Under the pieces are notes generated by a model that saw nothing but the letters and a program-made list of their open reading frames with translations, was not told the DNA's origin and did no database searches. A stretch of DNA of 64,000 bases from Flectobacillus sp. BAB-3569 (GTDB lineage Bacteria > Bacteroidota > Bacteroidia > Cytophagales > Spirosomataceae). The stretch is taken from positions 32,502 through 96,501 of the forward strand of contig NZ_NJFZ01000032.1 in assembly GCF_002270355.1 (NCBI RefSeq), in the 5' to 3' direction. Made by a program: the position numbers and the translations under genes. Position 1 is the stretch's first letter; every line of letters starts with the position of its first letter. Positions 16,625 to 26,841 of the stretch are shown here, piece by piece.

Positions 16625-19600
16625 ATGAAAAAACTTTTTCTTTTTCTGAGCTTATTGATGGGAGTAGGGTTTGACTCTTTTTGTCAAACCCTTAGTGGAA
16701 TCAACGTTCAAACGATTTTTCCCCCACCCTATAGCCCAAGACTCAAGGATTATGCACCCGACGGTGCAAACAATTCCTTGAGAGTGATTTTGACGAATAC
16801 AACCCCCAATCCAGTAGACGTAAAGCTTTTGGGAGAAATAAAAGGACAAAACAACGGCGTGCGTGCCGTAACCAAAGATTCTTATCAGCCTTCCTCGCCG
16901 ATAACACTCCCTGGCAATGGAGTGCCTGTGGAGGTGGAGATTTTTGGTTCGAGTCAAAACTTTTTTACTGAAAGTAACATCGACATTACGGGCATCGACC
17001 CCAAATCCTTGATTAGTGGTTTAATTCCTCAGGGCTTTTACGAATTCTGTATTAAGGTGGCGCCCTACAATCAGCGACCTGCGATATTGAACGGCAATGA
17101 ACCCCGTGGATGTATTATGATACCCATCACGTATATCGAGCCACCGCGCCTGACTATGCCTGTATGTGACCCCGTTACACCAATTCAATCGACCAATCCA
17201 CAAAATATCGTTTTTAACTGGACTCCTTGCGTAGGCAATATTGCTGGCGCACAGATTAACTATGATTTTTATCTTGTTAGAGTGCCAGAGGGACAAAATC
17301 CCAACGACGCCATTAATAATGCTATCAATAGAAATGTAGGAAATCCATATTCAGAGAAGGATTTGGTCGCTCCCAATCTCATTTTTGGTGCCAATTACCC
17401 CGAGCTCGCCAATGGACTATATGCTTGGATGGTGGTCGCGAAAGACGCTAACGAAAAAATCTTTTTACAAAATGATGGAAAAAGTGAAGTTTGCACGTTT
17501 AGAGTTGGTGCACAAGGCGAAATGTTAGCGGCAAACAGCAGTATTGTAAAGTGTAAAAATGCCAAATTTCCAGCCGATTTGATAGCTGTAAAACAGACTG
17601 ACTTGACAGGCAAAACTATCAAAATAGGCAATTTTGACATGACGATTGACCAAGCAATAGATTCGCCAGATGGCTGGTCGGGGAACGGGCGAATTACTTG
17701 GAATTATGTTCCATTGAAAGTCAAGTTTTCCAAACTGAAAATTAATGCAGCCAATCAAGCTATTTCTGGTTTGGCAAATGGAAGCGATGAAGGTTTTCAA
17801 ATGCCTGGCATTACTCCTCCCGATTTATCGACCTACAAAAATATAAGTGTAGACTACCTCAAAACCTACACCAATTTGCTAACCAGTAAACTTTGGAATG
17901 ACCTTAAAGGACAAATGGCTGTTTCCCTGCCTATTGGCTATAGTACTGGCGCTGGTTTGATAGGTATTAATTATTTCACGATTGCACCAGACGGTGCTGA
18001 AATGGGAGCATTGTTAAATGTCAAAATGCCAGAGGATAATTCCTTTTTGTCGATGGCCGCCACCGAAATGTGTATGTTGCCCGACAAGCTTTTTCCCAAA
18101 AATGCAGTCCTTTATTTAGTCAAAGATTTTAAAGCTCCCTACACGCCAATCACGTTTAAGCAAAGCCACTATCCACAAAACGATGGTACGTATGCCATTC
18201 TCGACGAAGATTCGGTTCGTCATGTACACGTAGAGGCAGATTTGAATCTAGGGAAAAATGTGTTGGAATTGAATGACGACAATGGCAATACGCTACCCGG
18301 AGATGTGATTACGCAACTCAAATTTGATTTTAATAAATGGAATGACTGGGTTGCTACTGTCACTGTTCCAACATTTGGATTAAAAGATGCCGGAGGTATC
18401 TCGGTAAAAGGTTTAGATGCGTTTTATGACCATTCTGATTTTCGTAATCCTCCTAATTTTAACCCACCAGCCGAATACGATGGAGAAAGAGGGAATACCT
18501 TCAAAGGTTTGTACTTGCAACGAGTTGATGTACTATTGCCAAAATCACTAGGCGGCGGAGGCAATAATCGACTCAGCTTTGCGGCATCCAATATGGTTTT
18601 TGATAGCGACGGACTTACGGCACGTTTTACGCCTTCACGTTATCCATTGTTGGATTATACCACTGGCAAAATGGGAAAATTAGCCTTTTCGGTTGATTCT
18701 TTTGAGGTATTGATTGTCAAAAATGCCTTGATACGTGGCAATATGGTGGGTAAAATACAATTGCCTATTAGTTCGGATGTGCTAGATTATACTTGTAATC
18801 TTCGCAATGGTTTGGATTCGCTCAAAATCTTGGTGAAACCCAAACCACAAGGATACAACGTGCCAGTGTTTATGGCTAATATGAAAATAGCCCCCAACTC
18901 AGTTTTTGTGATAGGCTTGATAAAGGATAAAGACCCTGAGTTTTTATTTTCTCTCAATGGTACTTTAACCTTAGATTCAAAACCACCTCTGAATATGGTC
19001 GTGCCTGACCTGACTTTTGAGAATTTCTCTCTTTCAACTTTTAAAGCCTTGGGTGGCGACGAAATTGCTGGAAGTGGGATATATCTTCAAACAGGTGAAT
19101 GGTATCTGGAAGGAGGACTCGCAGGGGAGCATGAAAAAGACCCAGCCAATAAGGATGTAAAAGGCGGTCCTCACGAGGATATAATCATGACTTCAGCTGT
19201 GGCTAATGGAGGTAAAGAATCAAAAATGGGAGGCTTTCCTATTCAATTGATTCCGCCAAAATTTGTGAAAAATAATATCGGCTTAGGCTTTGAATTTGGG
19301 GTAAAAGTCATGGTAGGTGGCGACGACGCCAGCTTGGCAAATGCCTCAGGTACTGTACAAGTATTGGGTAGATTAGATTTTATAAATGGAAAATTAACCC
19401 CTTCTTTCAAAGGAGTCTATCCTTCTCGATTTACGATTGATGGACAATTTGGGCCTGCTAATGTAAAAGGTGAACTGAAATTTTATTATGATGATGCAAA
19501 ATATGGAACAGGCTTAAGTGGATGGGGAAAAGTGAAAATTCCGAATTTGGCAACGGTCGAATCTAATATCATTTTTGGAAATACCAATGACTACTATTAC

Positions 19601-21595
19601 GGTTATATGGATGCTTCAGTGGTGGCAAACCCTGGCTTTGTATTAGTGCCACCACTTACCTTGACAGGTTTTGGTGGAGGCTTGTATTTTAACATGAAAC
19701 AAGAAGGAACTGTAGATGCTAAAATTGCCAATAAGCCACTCTCAGATGCCGAAAAAATGGAGCTGAACAATGCCCCTGGAGTGACCAAGTCAGGGCTAGT
19801 GTATTCACCACAAAAAGGTGCTTGGGGACTCAAAGCTCGTGTGTATATGTCTGTGGCAGATGCCCGCTTATTGACCGCTTCGGTGGGGCTTGAAGCTGGT
19901 TTTGCTAATGGAGCATTGAACAATTTTAACGCTACGGGCTCTGTCAATATTATCAGTAAAGATGGCACTCCTGATGACCCAACAACTTTGGTGAAAGGCT
20001 CGGTCGCTTTCAATTATTTGGCGCCAGGTATTTATGATGTTAACGCAGATATTACGGCTGGCATCTTAGGAACCAATGTTCAAGTGCCTTTGCGTGTACA
20101 TTTCGATCCACAAAATTGGCATATCAAATTGGGTGACCCTCTCGATACGCAAAAACGTATTGCTTTCAATATTTTGGACTTAAATCTTCCAGTGGTAAAA
20201 GCGCATTTGGGAGCCAAATTCTATATAGCAATGGGCAATGACTTAGGTGGTTTGCCAGAATTGCCTGCTGAGGTAAGTAACTTTATGGGTGGTGCCAACG
20301 CCGCTGCCGATCAGTATCGTAATGCTCAATATAGTAAGGTAGCCTCCAAAACGAATGTGAGTACCGACGAAGACGGACGAGTTACCTCTGTGCCAAAATT
20401 CTCTATTTTGGTAGGTGGACAACTACAAGGTAGCTTTGACGCTACGGTAGCTATTCTATCTGTAAATGCTTCTGCAATTTTAGGCTTTGATGCTGCCTTA
20501 GAATATGGAATCGAATGCGAACAAGGTGGACAAGCCTTGGGCTGGAATGGCTGGTATGCCAATGCTCAAATGTATGCTTACCTCAATGGAGGTGCCTATA
20601 TTGATTTAGATTCTTGGTTTGCTGCAGGACGTTTCAAAATATGCGAAGTGACCGCTGGAGCAATACTCAAAGGAGGGATTCCTAATCCGATGTGGATGAG
20701 TGGAAGGGTAAAAGTTCAAGGAAATGTGTTGGGTTTAATCAAAATAAATACAGGTTTTGATTTGGCTTTTGGAGAACAATGTACGCCTACCAACAACAAG
20801 GATAATGGTTTGGATGGTATCGAAATCATTGGGGATATATCTCCTGCCAATGGAGAAAATGCGGTTGAAACCGATGCGCCAATTACTGTAACGTTCAACA
20901 CAAGTATCGGACAAGATTATGAATTGGCCATGCCTGATAATACTGTTAAAACCTTCCGTTTTAAACTTAAGGAATACAAACTTACATATGAAGATAGCAA
21001 AAATGGCGGTCGTTTGACCACATTCGATGGCTTTCAAGCACCTGAATGGGTGAATGATAATCAACAATTGATTTTGTCGAAAAACAAACATTTTGCTTCA
21101 ACTTCCAAACATAAGTTTAGTATTTCATTGGGTATCGAAGAAGTAGGAGGAAAGGGTGATAACGCTAATCGTTCAGAAGAAAAAACGGTAGAGTTTTCAA
21201 CCTCCAAACAACCTGATTATATCAAGTTTAGCAACGTAAACTATACTTGGCCATTAGAAGGACAAAATTACTTCCTGAAAAATCAATTGCCACAAGGAGT
21301 CATCGAAGGGCAAATTCCTGATGAGGCCTTTCGCAGTGCTGTAGATGGTAGCGATTCAAAATTTAGTGCTTTGTTGTCAGGAAAATATATCTACAAGGCG
21401 GTATATATTCCGAAGGATGGTGGCGATACACTCACTACAGCAGTGTATTACGACAAACAAAATCAGGTGAAATTTGATATTCCGAACAATTTGCAAAATG
21501 ATAAAACCTACCGTGTCGAAATCCGTAGAATTTATCAAAGTGCTGTAGGCTCAGCCATCAATCTTAATCAGCAACTTTTGGCTAGCGCATGGTAA
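16625..21595 (+). CDS. Giant secreted TANFOR-like surface protein (main part)
   Basis: The protein has 1,656 residues from the ATG at 16625, which opens a signal peptide (MKKLFLFLSLLMGVGFDSFC). The N-terminal phrase with FPPPYSPRLKDY, followed by SLRVILTNTTPNPVDVKLLG, resembles what is annotated as a TANFOR domain in Bacteroidota; I am fairly but not fully sure of that name. Long beta-rich repetitive regions follow. An Ig-like segment lies near 1410-1520 (ISPANGENAVETDAPITVTF). The frame ends at TAA in ATGGTAA, and the next ORF starts in the overlap. The fold continues there, so the natural protein may exceed 2,000 residues. It is predicted to be extracellular or cell-surface, and it lies in one operon with the barrel protein upstream. 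Confidence 0.8.
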   Translation: MKKLFLFLSLLMGVGFDSFCQTLSGINVQTIFPPPYSPRLKDYAPDGANNSLRVILTNTTPNPVDVKLLGEIKGQNNGVRAVTKDSYQPSSPITLPGNGVPVEVEIFGSSQNFFTESNIDITGIDPKSLISGLIPQGFYEFCIKVAPYNQRPAILNGNEPRGCIMIPITYIEPPRLTMPVCDPVTPIQSTNPQNIVFNWTPCVGNIAGAQINYDFYLVRVPEGQNPNDAINNAINRNVGNPYSEKDLVAPNLIFGANYPELANGLYAWMVVAKDANEKIFLQNDGKSEVCTFRVGAQGEMLAANSSIVKCKNAKFPADLIAVKQTDLTGKTIKIGNFDMTIDQAIDSPDGWSGNGRITWNYVPLKVKFSKLKINAANQAISGLANGSDEGFQMPGITPPDLSTYKNISVDYLKTYTNLLTSKLWNDLKGQMAVSLPIGYSTGAGLIGINYFTIAPDGAEMGALLNVKMPEDNSFLSMAATEMCMLPDKLFPKNAVLYLVKDFKAPYTPITFKQSHYPQNDGTYAILDEDSVRHVHVEADLNLGKNVLELNDDNGNTLPGDVITQLKFDFNKWNDWVATVTVPTFGLKDAGGISVKGLDAFYDHSDFRNPPNFNPPAEYDGERGNTFKGLYLQRVDVLLPKSLGGGGNNRLSFAASNMVFDSDGLTARFTPSRYPLLDYTTGKMGKLAFSVDSFEVLIVKNALIRGNMVGKIQLPISSDVLDYTCNLRNGLDSLKILVKPKPQGYNVPVFMANMKIAPNSVFVIGLIKDKDPEFLFSLNGTLTLDSKPPLNMVVPDLTFENFSLSTFKALGGDEIAGSGIYLQTGEWYLEGGLAGEHEKDPANKDVKGGPHEDIIMTSAVANGGKESKMGGFPIQLIPPKFVKNNIGLGFEFGVKVMVGGDDASLANASGTVQVLGRLDFINGKLTPSFKGVYPSRFTIDGQFGPANVKGELKFYYDDAKYGTGLSGWGKVKIPNLATVESNIIFGNTNDYYYGYMDASVVANPGFVLVPPLTLTGFGGGLYFNMKQEGTVDAKIANKPLSDAEKMELNNAPGVTKSGLVYSPQKGAWGLKARVYMSVADARLLTASVGLEAGFANGALNNFNATGSVNIISKDGTPDDPTTLVKGSVAFNYLAPGIYDVNADITAGILGTNVQVPLRVHFDPQNWHIKLGDPLDTQKRIAFNILDLNLPVVKAHLGAKFYIAMGNDLGGLPELPAEVSNFMGGANAAADQYRNAQYSKVASKTNVSTDEDGRVTSVPKFSILVGGQLQGSFDATVAILSVNASAILGFDAALEYGIECEQGGQALGWNGWYANAQMYAYLNGGAYIDLDSWFAAGRFKICEVTAGAILKGGIPNPMWMSGRVKVQGNVLGLIKINTGFDLAFGEQCTPTNNKDNGLDGIEIIGDISPANGENAVETDAPITVTFNTSIGQDYELAMPDNTVKTFRFKLKEYKLTYEDSKNGGRLTTFDGFQAPEWVNDNQQLILSKNKHFASTSKHKFSISLGIEEVGGKGDNANRSEEKTVEFSTSKQPDYIKFSNVNYTWPLEGQNYFLKNQLPQGVIEGQIPDEAFRSAVDGSDSKFSALLSGKYIYKAVYIPKDGGDTLTTAVYYDKQNQVKFDIPNNLQNDKTYRVEIRRIYQSAVGSAINLNQQLLASAW

Positions 21596-22776
21596 AAGAA
21601 AAGGTTACGGTGGCTAAAGCCTCAGCATTTTTAAGAAGCCAAGAGGATTTTTTCTATATCAACAAAAATGCCTTGAATCGTTCAGCAACTTCGTCTTCTT
21701 CGATTCCGAAATCTAAGGTAATTTATGATATCGTTTTCAAAACTAGTAAGTACAGTACTATCAATGAAAAACTGTCAGCCGTAAATTTTGAAAGAGCCGA
21801 ATATCGCAATACGAATAATGTCCAATCAGCGGATTATTTAGTCATGGATATAAAGCCAACTAATGGAACTGCCGAGAATTTTGACGATGCTGAGTTGTAT
21901 GGTTATACTCGTAATGGTAAAAATCAGCCTGCCCTATTAAATGTGTCAAGTCCGATGAAAGCTGGTGTGGTAAGTTTTGATACCTATATTCAAAACGAAG
22001 TGTACACGCCTTTGGTGAATTTTGGAGCTAAACAAGTAGGTATCTATTACGGTGTTCAAGAACTAAGAAAAATCGTCGGTGTAGGCACGCCAGATTTAGC
22101 GGTAACTACCCAACGTCAGTCAATTCTAGGGCAAGTTGGATCTATTGGGTCGGTTAATTTGAATACCTCATTGAATGGATTACAAACTACTGTCAATCAG
22201 CCAGCTTCAAATCAACCTACGACTTCGGGTGGTGTGAAAGCAACGCTGGGTAATATCAGTATGATTAGCTCAGCGCTAAGAATGGACGATATTATTGGAC
22301 CTTCATTGACTTTCTTCCCATTAGAAGACGAGCCTACCCGCATGTATTCTTTTGCCTTTAAAGTTGACCAAGTGGCGTATCATGACTTTTATGCAGTCAA
22401 GAATTTTGGAGAGAATATGGTTAAAACTCGTCAAGCACTGAATACAAGTTTAGGGAATTGGAAAAACGTTTCCTTAGGTTTTGGTTCTGTTTTCGCAAAT
22501 ATCAACGTGCAAGGAACAAGTCGAAGTTTGACGTTAAATATCTCCGCCTCTTCGATGGCTCGTAATTTTAGTAATGCCGATTTGGATGCGTATAATGGCT
22601 ATCAATCATCGAGTTATTATACCTTCAAACCACGAACAGGTGGCACAACTGCTTACATTACATTGGATTACAAACCTTATGTAGATGCGCCAACTAATCG
22701 AGTAGAGAAGGCTTTTACTTTTGGTACAGCGGCATTTATACCATCACCAATCGTAGGCGGGTATTTTAAATTCTAA
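21589..22776 (+). CDS. C-terminal continuation of the giant surface protein
   Basis: This 395-residue ORF overlaps the stop of the preceding one by 7 bases (ATGGTAA). It has no signal peptide. Its text (IYDIVFKTSKYSTINEKLSA) looks like the C-terminal domain of the same beta-rich surface protein rather than an independent secreted protein. A TAG stop two codons upstream in this frame means slippage could occur only within a few bases. A one-base deletion near GCGCATGG would fuse the two ORFs into one protein. The alternative is termination-reinitiation giving two chains, but a chain without a signal peptide would be stranded in the cytoplasm. I favour one gene broken by a frameshift. Confidence 0.65.
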   Translation: MVKEKVTVAKASAFLRSQEDFFYINKNALNRSATSSSSIPKSKVIYDIVFKTSKYSTINEKLSAVNFERAEYRNTNNVQSADYLVMDIKPTNGTAENFDDAELYGYTRNGKNQPALLNVSSPMKAGVVSFDTYIQNEVYTPLVNFGAKQVGIYYGVQELRKIVGVGTPDLAVTTQRQSILGQVGSIGSVNLNTSLNGLQTTVNQPASNQPTTSGGVKATLGNISMISSALRMDDIIGPSLTFFPLEDEPTRMYSFAFKVDQVAYHDFYAVKNFGENMVKTRQALNTSLGNWKNVSLGFGSVFANINVQGTSRSLTLNISASSMARNFSNADLDAYNGYQSSSYYTFKPRTGGTTAYITLDYKPYVDAPTNRVEKAFTFGTAAFIPSPIVGGYFKF

Positions 22777-23023
22777 GTAAACTGGGACAAAGAAAGTGCA
22801 AGCCTAATGTCAAATAAGTAGGAAAACGTTATTAGTTAACAGTATATTGGTTATTTGAAGATGTTCATAATCAAAAGGTTACAGTCAAATTTTGCCTCTG
22901 ATATACTATTAATTTAATCTTTCCTGCTACTTACTAAAATTTGATTTGAATTAAAGGTTTCTAATAATTCTCGCTGAATGCGCTCTTTGTCCCTTTTTTC
23001 GATATCCTTAAAAATCGTGAGTC

Positions 23024-25147
23024 ATGAAAAAAAATCGTTATATACTCATGCTTTTGCTCCTTATTGGATTAAAAACACAGGCGCAAAAGTCTCTCAATCC
23101 CAAGCTACAGCTTCTTGTGCGCAATTACCAAGACTCGGTCGTATTGCGTTGGGCGCCTACCAGTGCTGCTCAGTGGCTTTTTGCTAGTCAAAAAGGCTTT
23201 CGTATTCAAAAAACAGTTATTTCAAAAGGCGCAAACCAAGGTGTAAGTACCCTTTTGACACCCAACAAAATTCTTCCTTTGACCTTTGAGGAGGTGAAAT
23301 TGCGTTATTCCAAACAAGATAGTTATGTGGGTGCAGCCGTGCAGTCACTCTATAATCCCAAAGCAAGTACTACTTTTCAGCAGAGTGTGGGAGGTATTAT
23401 CCAAAAAAGTAATGAGCAAAATAGTCGTTATGCCAGTGCGATGTTATCGGCCGACTATAGTGCCAATGCTGCTACCGTGCTTGGTTTGCGATGGGTCGAT
23501 AAAGCACCCAAAAATCCAGAGGATATCATTATGTACAAAGTTTGGGTTGATGCAGATACTAAATCTAATACCAAAGTTGATACTGCTACGGTGGTGCTAT
23601 TTGCGAATCAGTTTACCAAAGTTTACGCGCCTATCACAGCAGGCATTTTGCAAGGTGACTCACAAGTTACGCTTCGTTGGTATCGTATGAGCGTCGATGG
23701 TGAGTTTTCTGGTTATTTGATAGAAAGAAGTGAGGATGGAAAGAATTTTAAATCTATTACGAGCAATCCTTACATTCAAACTCCTGCAGATGAAAATATG
23801 CTCAAACAAGATTCTTTAACCTACAAAGGGATTAGCAATCCTAGTGCTCTGATTACCTATATCGATTCCAACTTGGTCAACTATCGCAAATACTACTATC
23901 GAATCGTTGGGATTGACCCATTTGGCGTATCTAGTCCAGTGTCGGATATTATGGTAGGTTCGCCAAAGGATTTTACACCACCTGCAAAACCTAAAAATGT
24001 TAAAATCAAAGTTGTAGATAACAAAGAAGTAAATATTACTTGGGAAAAAACTGGTAATACCAATGATCTCAAGGGTTATGTTGTTGCCAAAGGAGGTTCG
24101 GTGGCTGGACCATTTAATTTTGTCAAAAAAGAAGTTTTGTCTAGTCAAAGTCTCAGTTTTACCGACGCATCGCCTGAGCCGTATACAGGGCGATATTACG
24201 TAGTAGGAGCTGTAGATACCGCTGGTAATGTAAACTATGCAATGCCAGTGGTGGCAAATATCGAAGATAGAACAGCTCCAAAAGCTCCTAATACTCTCAC
24301 AGCTTCGGCCACGCCTCAAGGGAAAGTAGTTGTTGACTGGCCTGCGAGTACCGAACCTGATGTGGCAATCTATAAGGTGTATCGGGCGTATCGTAAGGAT
24401 GCCAAAAATTACACATTGCTTACGCCTTATGGGGTTCCCAATTCTGAGTACACAGATTCTATCCCAGACAAAACATTATTGAATAGACAGTTGTTCTATA
24501 AGATAGTTGCAGTTGATTTAAGTAATAATCACTCAGAATATTCGCCAGTAGTTATGGCAAAACTGCCAGATACAAATCCTCCTACGGCACCAGTTTTTGA
24601 ACAAATTGTTGTTGAGAAAAACGGGATAAAACTATTGATTGTACCAAGTTCGAGCGAAGATGTTTCTTTTCATACATTATACAAAAAATCTTCGAAAGGA
24701 AGCTGGGAGGTGTTAAAACAATACAATGGTTTATTAACAACCTCTATTAGTTATGTAGACACAGACGTGAAAAATAACCAACGCTATGAGTATAAAGTGG
24801 AGGCAGAAGATTATAGTAAGCTCAAATCCAAATCAGAGTTTTCACAACCGATTTTGTATGTTGGTGAAAATGGCATTGCCAGCGTGGAAGGACTCAAAGT
24901 AAATTATGACCCCAATCAAAAAATTGTGACTTTAGATTGGACTTGCCGTTCAAACAACGTATCTCATTTTGTGATTTATCGTGCTGAAAATAAAGCAGCA
25001 CTGAGTACGTGGCAGACGGTTGAAGCAAATAGATTTTCAGAAAAACTGGATAAGACTCCCAATACCTTAGATTATGCGGTAAAAGTCTATTTCAAGGATG
25101 GAACTAGCTACAAAATGAGTAATACAGTCAGTGTACAAGCAAAATAA
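23024..25147 (+). CDS. Secreted fibronectin type III domain protein
   Basis: The protein has 707 residues with a signal peptide (MLLLLIGLKTQAQ after a lysine-rich start). Four to five FN3-like modules follow residue 200. They are marked by VTLRWYRMSVDGEFSGYLIE, then PAKPKNVKIKVVDNKEVNIT near 325, PKAPNTLTASATPQGKVVVDW near 425, and a final module with VTLDWTCRSN near 635. Recurring YxVYR/YYRIVGID strands fit the fold. It follows the giant TANFOR-like gene by 247 bp on the same strand and is probably a partner surface protein. An intrinsic-terminator-like hairpin lies 90 bp downstream. No T9SS C-terminal sorting motif was recognised. Confidence 0.85.
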   Translation: MKKNRYILMLLLLIGLKTQAQKSLNPKLQLLVRNYQDSVVLRWAPTSAAQWLFASQKGFRIQKTVISKGANQGVSTLLTPNKILPLTFEEVKLRYSKQDSYVGAAVQSLYNPKASTTFQQSVGGIIQKSNEQNSRYASAMLSADYSANAATVLGLRWVDKAPKNPEDIIMYKVWVDADTKSNTKVDTATVVLFANQFTKVYAPITAGILQGDSQVTLRWYRMSVDGEFSGYLIERSEDGKNFKSITSNPYIQTPADENMLKQDSLTYKGISNPSALITYIDSNLVNYRKYYYRIVGIDPFGVSSPVSDIMVGSPKDFTPPAKPKNVKIKVVDNKEVNITWEKTGNTNDLKGYVVAKGGSVAGPFNFVKKEVLSSQSLSFTDASPEPYTGRYYVVGAVDTAGNVNYAMPVVANIEDRTAPKAPNTLTASATPQGKVVVDWPASTEPDVAIYKVYRAYRKDAKNYTLLTPYGVPNSEYTDSIPDKTLLNRQLFYKIVAVDLSNNHSEYSPVVMAKLPDTNPPTAPVFEQIVVEKNGIKLLIVPSSSEDVSFHTLYKKSSKGSWEVLKQYNGLLTTSISYVDTDVKNNQRYEYKVEAEDYSKLKSKSEFSQPILYVGENGIASVEGLKVNYDPNQKIVTLDWTCRSNNVSHFVIYRAENKAALSTWQTVEANRFSEKLDKTPNTLDYAVKVYFKDGTSYKMSNTVSVQAK

Positions 25148-25237
25148 GTATAAGAGGTTTTTCTGTGAATAATCTTCCTATTTGGCTTAACAGTACACCA
25201 TTATTTTAGAAGAATTTTTACATACATGAGAGAATAA

Positions 25238-25280
25238 ATACCCCATTCTTGTGGCCATCCAAGTTTGGGGATATTTTTTT
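25238..25280 (+). terminator. Putative terminator after the FN3 gene
   Basis: ATACCCCA pairs with TGGGGATAT across a 20-base loop and is followed by a T-run (ATTTTTTT). It would end the plus-strand TANFOR/FN3 transcript and touches the stop codon of the convergent gene. Confidence 0.5.
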
Positions 25281-25791
25281 AATCATGTTTTCCCAGAATA
25301 CGTCTAAATTCCTCCTTGCCTACGGGCAACTTTTTTAAATTCTCAATCATCATCAGTGCTCTTTCAATTCTCAATTGTGGCGATTTTACCCCATCTGCAT
25401 GATGAATGATATAGCGCTGCATACCTTTGGTCAGTCCCTGAAAACGTACATATCCTTCAGGATCAGTATCAAAAACAGCCTGAAGTTCTTCAGGAATCGT
25501 AGCGCCATATTCACTCTGGTCGGGTTCTAATTTTACCTCTACACTCGAACCTAGACTTAATCCTGCTTCTTTCATTCTTTTCGTGCTGAGGTTGATATAT
25601 GCCCAGCCCTCTCCCAAAGCAACCAGACCTGCCTGCCAAGTAATATTTTTAATCGTACACAAAAATCGTATACCCATCTTTCCTCCTAAAGCTTGAACCA
25701 CATCAGGCGGAACATTCAGATAGTATACTTTAAGTGGATTGTTACGTCCAACTTCACTCTGAAAATGAATGGTAGGGAATGTTGAATTCAT
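25279..25791 (-). CDS. YdeI/OmpD-associated family protein (DUF1905 plus YdeI domains)
   Basis: This 170-residue cytoplasmic protein has two parts. Residues 1-85 are DUF1905-like (VVQALGGKMGIRFLCTI, LGEGWAYINLSTKRMKEAGL). The C-terminal part is YdeI-like, with LTKGMQRYIIHHADGVKSPQ and RIERALMMIENLK. Proteins of this pair of domains are sometimes described as bacteriocin-protection proteins, but the biochemical activity is not established. It is convergent with the FN3 gene and has no functionally linked neighbour. Confidence 0.85.
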   Translation of the reverse strand: MNSTFPTIHFQSEVGRNNPLKVYYLNVPPDVVQALGGKMGIRFLCTIKNITWQAGLVALGEGWAYINLSTKRMKEAGLSLGSSVEVKLEPDQSEYGATIPEELQAVFDTDPEGYVRFQGLTKGMQRYIIHHADGVKSPQLRIERALMMIENLKKLPVGKEEFRRILGKHD

Positions 25792-26134
25792 AAAAAATAA
25801 AAGAATTTAGAAGACCATAGCTTGCAGTTCAAGCGGTAAAATTGATTTTTGTTAACAAAAAAGATAATTTATAAGCCGTATAATAATTAGACAAAACTTT
25901 GTTGATAAGTCTTTAATATTCAGTTATTTTTGAGTGCCTTAAAGTGAATTTCTTAGAGCAACCGCACATTGTTTTAAGAATCATAAATCTTCTCTAACTC
26001 CACGAATAATTGATTTAGTTACAACCTAACTAAAACAAAATGTCATAGCAAAAATAACCATTAATACTTTTTAATACCTCTATTAAGTCTGCTTTCGCCT
26101 AAGAGAGGAGTCTGATAGCTTAAACCTTAAAATT
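25792..26134. other. Intergenic region between divergent genes, nothing recognised
   Basis: These 343 bp separate divergent YdeI-like and cupin genes and should hold promoters for both. I find no convincing TAnnTTTG element, hairpin or small ORF. Confidence 0.4.
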
Positions 26135-26671
26135 ATGGTAAAAAAAGGCACAATTCTGGAAGATAGGAATGGGAATACCCTTGAGTTTATTGAGGTTAGT
26201 TCCGAAACTAATGGTAGCCATACTAAAATAAAAGTATGTTTACAACCCAATCAATTAGCACTAGCTTGTCATTGTCACGAGAAATCGGACGAAATCTATG
26301 AAATTTTAGAGGGAGAACTCACATACGAGATTAACCACAAAAAAATGCTTGCAAAGGCTGGCGAAACCATTATTTTACCCAAAGCACAAGCACATCGACA
26401 TTACAATGATTCAGCCAATCCCGTGGTGATGTATTATACCATAACACCTTCTTACGACATAGAGCCACTGATTGAAACGATGATAACGATGTGGCAAAAT
26501 GGCAAAATAAGAAACGGGAATGCTAACTTTTTGCAAAGTATGGTATGGGTAAACTACATGGAGAGTAAGATTTATTTTGAAGGTTTGTCTCAAAAAACAC
26601 AAAACTTTTTAGCCTATATTTTAGCACCAATTGCTTCTGTTTTTGGATACAAAAAGTTTTATCACAATTAG
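26135..26671 (+). CDS. Cupin domain-containing protein
   Basis: The protein has 178 residues with a single conserved cupin barrel. Cupin motif 1 is visible as CHCHEKSDEIYEILEGEL (residues about 48-65, with metal-ligand histidines and a glutamate). Motif 2 is seen as GETIILPKAQAHRHYN (about 78-93). The C-terminal 70 residues are helical (MWVNYMESKIYFEG region) and lie outside the barrel. Single-domain cupins range from metal-dependent isomerases to oxygenases, so no reaction can be assigned. There is no signal peptide, so it is cytoplasmic. It is a single gene, and the next gene is convergent. Confidence 0.85.
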   Translation: MVKKGTILEDRNGNTLEFIEVSSETNGSHTKIKVCLQPNQLALACHCHEKSDEIYEILEGELTYEINHKKMLAKAGETIILPKAQAHRHYNDSANPVVMYYTITPSYDIEPLIETMITMWQNGKIRNGNANFLQSMVWVNYMESKIYFEGLSQKTQNFLAYILAPIASVFGYKKFYHN

Positions 26672-26795
26672 ATACTGGCAAAGGAGCAAAGGTAAAATTG
26701 TGAGAGTGGAAAGGTAGTTTTAGGAGAAATCATCCCTAATTGAATGAATTTTGATTGAGTGAATGAGTGATTATTTTAAAATTTGTGTTTAAACA

Positions 26796-26817
26796 TAATC
26801 ACTCAATCACTCAATGT
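26796..26817 (-). repeat. 3'-flank motif AATCACTCAATCACTCAAT
   Basis: This is the clearest of four related motifs found just beyond the 3' end of minus-strand genes. A complementary sequence, GAGTGAATGAGTGATTAT, lies at about 26757-26774, so the pair can fold into a long imperfect hairpin between the convergent cupin and BNR-like genes. Confidence 0.5.
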
Positions 26818-26841
26818 TATTTAAACATAAATAACCTCCCT

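Noticed and set aside
16625..22776. Large ORFs on the minus strand within the giant surface protein
   Set aside because: They are short, lack conserved features and are shadows of the plus-strand coding frame, like most reverse-strand frames in the window.
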